A stretch of 10,789 nucleotides of DNA from CAZIIK01 sp964539235 (lineage in GTDB: Bacteria; Pseudomonadota; Gammaproteobacteria; Francisellales; CACEW01): assembly GCA_964539235.1 (NCBI GenBank), contig CAZIIK010000137.1, positions 1-10,789 of the forward strand. The letters run 5' to 3'. The position numbers were made by a program, and so were the translations under genes. This document shows, piece by piece, positions 7,076 through 10,789 of the stretch. Each line of letters begins with the position of its first letter. Position 1 is the first letter of the stretch. The notes below the pieces were generated by a model that was given only the letters and a program-made list of their open reading frames with translations, made no database searches and was not told where the DNA came from.

Positions 7076-7111
7076 AGCAGAAAGTGTCTGAGGGTGTGGC
7101 ACAAGGCGCGT

Positions 7112-7140
7112 AATCTAGCATTTTTTAATGGGTATTGCGA
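7112..7140 (-). promoter_or_regulatory. Promoter candidate for valS (extended -10)
   Basis: On the minus strand TCGCAA (7135-7140), a 17-base spacer and TAGATT (7112-7117) preceded by TGC make an extended -10 promoter. The predicted start near 7105 fits the ATG at 7075 with a leader of about 30 bases. Confidence 0.4.
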
Positions 7141-7256
7141 CTGCCTTGAAAGGGCGAAATTTTACTGTGCAAATGAGTCGGTTGGTTTATGGGGGCATGC
7201 GGTATGCTTTGCTTGACTGGCCTGAGAATTCGGTACGCAAATTGCCCACAAATCAT

Positions 7257-7285
7257 TTGCGCTTCTTGCTGAAAGTCTTTAGAAT
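7257..7285 (+). promoter_or_regulatory. Promoter candidate for rpmE
   Basis: TTGCGC (7257-7262) and TAGAAT (7280-7285) are separated by exactly 17 bases. The transcript would begin near 7292, giving a leader of about 70 bases before the L31 start codon. Ribosomal protein leaders sometimes carry feedback control sites, but I see no convincing structure here. Confidence 0.55.
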
Positions 7286-7362
7286 GAGCGCTGCTTTCAA
7301 ACCGCTTATGTGCTGTGTGATGTGAATCGATCCAGTGGCATGGCACGATAGGAAATCATGAC

Positions 7363-7602
7363 ATGAAAAAAGATATCCATCCTGATTATCAGACAATCAA
7401 AGCCATTTGCAGTTGTGGCAATACATTCGAAACGCGCTCTACATCTGCGCAAACCGAAATTAAACTGGATGTCTGTTCCAAGTGTCATCCTTTCTATACC
7501 GGTAAACAAAACATTGTCGATACAGAAGGTAAAGTTGATAGCTTTAACAAGCGTTTTGCTGGTTTTGGTGCGATTTCTGCAAAAGCCAAAACTGATCAAT
7601 AA
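7363..7602 (+). CDS. rpmE: 50S ribosomal protein L31 (zinc-binding form)
   Basis: L31 sits at the subunit interface and forms an intersubunit bridge. The 79-residue sequence begins MKKDIHPDYQTI and contains ICSCGN (C16, C18) and VCSKCHPFYTGKQ (C38, C41). All four zinc ligands are present, so this is the zinc-containing paralogue rather than the zinc-free one. VDSFNKRFAGFG matches the conserved C-terminal region. The start ATG has AGGA nine bases upstream. It diverges from valS and is followed after eight bases by the aminopeptidase gene, so the two are probably co-transcribed. The C-terminal tail AISAKAKTDQ is about nine residues longer than the E. coli protein. Confidence 0.97.
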   Translation: MKKDIHPDYQTIKAICSCGNTFETRSTSAQTEIKLDVCSKCHPFYTGKQNIVDTEGKVDSFNKRFAGFGAISAKAKTDQ

Positions 7603-7610
7603 GCACAGTT

Positions 7611-9383
7611 TTGTCATTTCAGACACGCCTGGAGTCACTCAGAGCGCTGATGCGAGAGCATCAGTTAGATTACTATATGATTCCAGGCACTGATCCACAT
7701 TTCAATGAATATTTAACCGCGCACTTTCGTCGGCGTGATTGGATTTCCGGCTTTACCGGTTCTCAGGGTGATCTGCTGGTTGGCTTGGATGCCGCCTATT
7801 TATGGACAGATAGCCGTTACTTTGTACAAGCAGCACAAGAGTTAGATCCTAACTTATTTCAATTGATGAAGCAGTTACCCGGCTTGCCCAGCTCACCTGA
7901 AGCTTGGTTGGTCGATGCGCAACCGTCATTCTCATTGGGTGTCGATCCGCAATTGATCACACAGCAGCGTTATCAAGCGATGTCTGCGAAATTTTCTGCA
8001 GCGCAAACCATAGTAGCGATTGAGGACAATTGGGTTGATGCTGTGCGCGGTGATGTTGAAGAGGCATCATCAGCTGCAAACATTATTCATATGCAGAATA
8101 CAGGTGAATCGGTGGCGCATAAGTTACAGCGCTTGAGGCAGGCGATGGTGACTGCCGCAACTGATGGGATGTTGATCAGTGGTTTGGCTGATATTGCTTG
8201 GCTGTTGAATGTGCGTGATGTGGCGGCAGCGTATAACCCTGTGGTGACCAGTTATCTGTGGGTCGAAGCAACACGCTTGGTATGGTTTGTTGAAGCTGAT
8301 GGCATGCAGCCGGCAGATCGTGTGTTACTGATCGAAATGGGTGTTGAGATTCAGTCTTATGCATCCCTCAAAGCTTTTTTGTCGCGTTGTGCGGGTCGTG
8401 TTTGGCTGGATCCCGCTGAGACCAGTTGGTGGGTGACGCGCTTATTATCCAACTGCGAACAACATGCGGCGACATTGCCCTGTGTGCTGTGGCGTGCCTG
8501 CAAAAATTCGACAGAATTGGCGGGCATGCAGGCTGCACATGTGGCTGATGGTGTTGCCATGGTGCGTTTTTTAGCGTGGTTGGATCAGTATGGGATTGGG
8601 TGTAGCGAATCAGAATTGGCTGAGCAGTTGGCGCAGTTTCGTGCTGAATGTGATGGTTATCGCGGGGCCAGTTTTCCGACCATTATGGGTTACGGCGCCA
8701 ATGGGGCGATCGTGCATTATCAAGCACCATCAACCGGTGGTGCGGTTGTGAGTGATGAGTTGCCATTGTTGTTTGATTCAGGTGGTCAATATGATTTAGG
8801 TACCACCGACATCACGCGGGTTGTGCATCTGGGTGAGCCCAGTATTGCGCATAAACAACATTACACCTGGGTATTGAAGGGTCATATTGCTTTATCGCGA
8901 GTGGTGTTTCCAGCGGGTACGCAAGGGTTTCAGTTGGACGCTTTGGCGCGTCAATTTTTATGGGCAGCAGGATTAGATTATGGTCATGGCACGGGTCATG
9001 GTGTCGGCGCTTATTTGTGTGTGCACGAAGGCCCGCAGAGTATTTCACCGGCGCCGCGACAGCAGTCGTTATTGCCGGGAATGGTGGTGAGTAACGAGCC
9101 CGGTGTTTATTTGCCAGACCAATGGGGTATGCGGATTGAAAATCTGCAGGTGGTGCGCGAAAGCGATGTGGTGAAATCAGTTGAAGGCGAGGCGTTTTAT
9201 TGTTTTGAACCTTTAACTTGTGTGCCATACGCGCGTGATTTACTGGCATTAGAGCATTTAACTGACATGGAAATAGCTTGGCTCAATGATTATCATCAGA
9301 TGGTTTTGAAGAGGTTGATGCCGCTGTTATCCGAGCCAAGCGTCAAGACTTGGTTGCAAAGCGCTTGTGCACCTATTATCTAG
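7611..9383 (+). CDS. pepP: Xaa-Pro aminopeptidase, M24B family, three-domain type, 590 aa
   Basis: This cytoplasmic metallopeptidase releases the N-terminal residue from peptides with proline in second position. Two creatinase-like N-terminal domains (about 1-300; LDYYMIPGTDPHFNEYL, WISGFTGSQGD, YLWTDSRYFVQAA) precede the pita-bread catalytic domain and a short C-terminal extension (FEPLTCVPYARDLL). The five metal ligands can be placed: D389 (FDSGGQYD), D400 (TTDITR), H463 (GTGHGVG), E496 (SNEPGVY) and E510 (RIENLQ). Their spacing matches human XPNPEP1, so this is the long eukaryote-like type rather than the approximately 440-residue E. coli PepP; the symbol is by function. The start is a TTG at 7611, eight bases after rpmE, with no clear ribosome-binding site. 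The family N-terminus (RLESLRALM) supports it over the ATG at 7650. The stop shares CTAG with a gene on the other strand. Confidence 0.93.
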   Translation: MSFQTRLESLRALMREHQLDYYMIPGTDPHFNEYLTAHFRRRDWISGFTGSQGDLLVGLDAAYLWTDSRYFVQAAQELDPNLFQLMKQLPGLPSSPEAWLVDAQPSFSLGVDPQLITQQRYQAMSAKFSAAQTIVAIEDNWVDAVRGDVEEASSAANIIHMQNTGESVAHKLQRLRQAMVTAATDGMLISGLADIAWLLNVRDVAAAYNPVVTSYLWVEATRLVWFVEADGMQPADRVLLIEMGVEIQSYASLKAFLSRCAGRVWLDPAETSWWVTRLLSNCEQHAATLPCVLWRACKNSTELAGMQAAHVADGVAMVRFLAWLDQYGIGCSESELAEQLAQFRAECDGYRGASFPTIMGYGANGAIVHYQAPSTGGAVVSDELPLLFDSGGQYDLGTTDITRVVHLGEPSIAHKQHYTWVLKGHIALSRVVFPAGTQGFQLDALARQFLWAAGLDYGHGTGHGVGAYLCVHEGPQSISPAPRQQSLLPGMVVSNEPGVYLPDQWGMRIENLQVVRESDVVKSVEGEAFYCFEPLTCVPYARDLLALEHLTDMEIAWLNDYHQMVLKRLMPLLSEPSVKTWLQSACAPII

Positions 9384-9958
9384 CTGCTGCAGGGGCCTGG
9401 GTTGGTTCTGTCGCAAAACCAGATGTGGTAGATCTGCACAACATCACCGTTTGAAAGCGTATGGATGCCACTATTAATCAGTTTGACATAAGGCGAGCCG
9501 CAAATGCTGGCGACATTCTGTTCTTGTTCTTGCGATACCAGCATGCCAGGTGCTAGGTCGTAAGGGTTGGTCGCTGAGCTTGACTGGTAGTTTAGGCTGT
9601 AGCCACAGTAATGTCGGGCGCCATTATAAAGTAGGCCGTAGGTATTGATGTAGAATTTTAAAATGGCGGGCCCTTGTGCGGGCGCTTAGAAAGCACCGGT
9701 GAGGATATTGTTGGGGGAACGAGCAGAGGTGTTCGGTGTAACAATTGCGCCATTAGCGAGTATTGGATACGAGCCGATAGATTCAAAATCGGCAGGGCCA
9801 ATAGTGTGAAATTGAATTTTGCTGTAAGCATAACCACCCAGGTTGCGGACAATAATTTGCAAGCCAACTGGTGTTGAAGCAGCGCAGGCAAGGGTTGGTG
9901 TCAGCACCAAGGGTAACAGTTTAATGCAGTGTGTGCGGAGTGTAGAGAAGAGTTTCAT
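9380..9958 (-). pseudogene. Exported protein of unknown function, interrupted by an in-frame TAA
   Basis: From ATG 9956-9958 (AGGA nine bases upstream) the frame gives 90 residues to TAA at 9686-9688. It then continues open, in the same frame, for another 101 codons to TAG at 9380-9382: after the stop come APAQGPAILKFYINTYGL, HYCGYSLNYQ, SICGSPYVKL and DVVQIYHIWFCD, ending GPCSS. The downstream half has no start codon for its first half, so it is a continuation, not a separate gene. The N-terminus is a signal peptide (MKLFSTLRTHCIKLLPLVL, cleavage near LACAA), so the product is periplasmic or secreted. The downstream half has four cysteines and the mature upstream half none, suggesting two disulfides. 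I recognise no family. It follows the membrane protein gene by 27 bases, and its stop overlaps that of the aminopeptidase gene tail to tail. Confidence 0.72.
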
Positions 9959-9985
9959 AGGTTTGTGTCCTGTCGGTCAGATTAT

Positions 9986-10725
9986 TTAGCCGTCGATACT
10001 TGCGATTAATTCGCCTGCGCTGTTGGCTGCACCACGCAAGGCAGTTGAAGCATCAACAGCAAAACTGTAGGCAGTTTGAAACCAGCCTGACTCTGCGTTT
10101 GGGATGGCGTCGAATACGACCTCAACAGTACCGTTGCCCGCTAGGCGTTCTATCTCGGCTGAGGCGATAATATCTTTCAAACGTTGTAGTGCGCCGTCTG
10201 CCTGAAAACATTCACCGCTGGTGATGGTTCCTACACCTTTGCGGATTGCAACCACGAGGCCATTGTTGGCAATAAAGCTCACACAACCTGCTGCCAATGA
10301 AGTGAATTCTTCGCCCATTGCATTGCAGATTTTAACCGCAGTATCTGCAGGGAATAGGGGGTGGTGCCGTTAATCGCCATATGGGCGCTGCCGCCTGTGA
10401 CCAGATGGCCAGCGGCATCAGCTAGGTAAGTGCCTTCGTCATGGCTTGCACAGAAGTCAGGAATTGGGGTGTCGCCGCCATTATTGCCAGCATCTGCAAA
10501 AAATACTTGATGCACAATACCCGACACCATAGCAGCGGCTACTACGCCGCCCAATACTACACAGCGCCTTGCAACTTTTCGTCTTCCGTGGAGGGCTTTT
10601 AAGGCATCTGCTCTTTGTCTTGCTGCGTCGCCACCATCATCATCACCGCCACCAGCAGCCCGACTCAGGAGGTAGCGCATCTCGTCATCGCCATCAATAC
10701 CATTCCACCAGTTCCTTAGAGACAT
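9986..10725 (-). pseudogene. Membrane-anchored periplasmic protein of unknown function, frameshifted
   Basis: Two overlapping frames join into one protein of about 246 residues. The first starts at ATG 10723-10725 with GAAGGA nine bases upstream; the open frame extends further up, but that part reads as cysteine-rich nonsense. Residues 1-54 are cytoplasmic and acidic, with GGGDDDGGD and a basic RRKVARR. A transmembrane segment follows at about 55-76 (VVLGGVVAAAMVSGIVHQVFF), then a periplasmic domain beginning FADAGNNGGDTPIPDFC. At the five-C run (10357-10361) the frame must move by one base: after MAINGTTP the upstream frame gives YSLQIL, whereas the other gives LFPADTAVKICNAMGEEF and continues through SFIANNGLVVAIRKG to a TAA at 9986-9988. 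A sixth C would restore one frame. The periplasmic part has four cysteines. I recognise no family. Confidence 0.7.
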
Positions 10726-10789
10726 GCTTGTTATTCCTTCTATTGGCGCACAGCAACATAGCAACATGCAGCAGCATGCCATTCTGATA

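Noticed and set aside
7076..7102. GTG start at 7102 for valS
   Set aside because: It has no ribosome-binding site, it nearly coincides with the predicted transcript start, and family alignment begins at the ATG at 7073-7075.
7306..7638. 110-codon frame antisense to rpmE
   Set aside because: It covers the conserved L31 gene on the other strand and shows no protein family features.
8812..9249. 145-codon open frame antisense to the aminopeptidase gene
   Set aside because: It lies wholly inside the catalytic domain of an intact gene and has a low-order His/Pro/Ala-rich composition, typical of a shadow frame.
1047..9688. Reassigned stop codons (TAG or TAA read as sense)
   Set aside because: Clearly intact genes here end at TAG (valS, pepP) and TAA (rpmE, phosphatase, outer-membrane protein), so neither codon is generally reassigned.
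10726..10782. Upstream extension of the membrane protein to 10782
   Set aside because: The extra residues are an implausible cysteine-rich run (ACCCMLLCCC), and a good ribosome-binding site precedes the ATG at 10723-10725.
10569..10787. Frame with a histidine run (HHHHHRHQQ) on the + strand
   Set aside because: The run is the complement of the GGDDDGG coding stretch of the real minus-strand gene.

Overview
The window looks like chromosomal DNA from a gammaproteobacterium of moderate GC content. ValS, PepP, L31 and the N-terminal half of the outer-membrane protein all have a gammaproteobacterial look. A Legionella/Coxiella-type relative is my guess from the gene style only. All calls come from reading the sequence; no database was searched.

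Layout. 1-140: probable 3' end of an insertion-sequence transposase with its element end, then a hairpin terminator. 297-968 (-): outer-membrane beta-barrel protein with a strong promoter and a perfect palindromic terminator. 1047-1963 (-): a DksA-family RNA polymerase regulator that keeps one of the four zinc-ligand cysteines, overlapping by GTGA a phospholipase-D-type nuclease gene broken by one in-frame TAG. 2139-2973 (+): a small STAS-like DUF4325 protein and a low-molecular-weight tyrosine phosphatase. 3103-4193 (-): two unrecognised genes, probably one operon. 4310-7075 (-): valS, diverging from rpmE (L31) and a 590-residue Xaa-Pro aminopeptidase of the three-domain type on + (7363-9383). 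9380-10725 (-): an unrecognised envelope operon encoding a membrane-anchored periplasmic protein and an exported protein.

The main pattern is that the housekeeping genes (valS, rpmE, pepP) are intact, while three accessory genes on the minus strand each carry exactly one lesion inside an otherwise clean reading frame. These are TAG at 1314-1316, TAA at 9686-9688 and a one-base shift at the C5 run 10357-10361. This fits recent gene decay, assembly error or, less likely, recoding. The downstream half of the TAA-interrupted gene (9380-9685) has no early start codon and is easily missed by ORF calling. No tRNA, rRNA or CRISPR array was seen.
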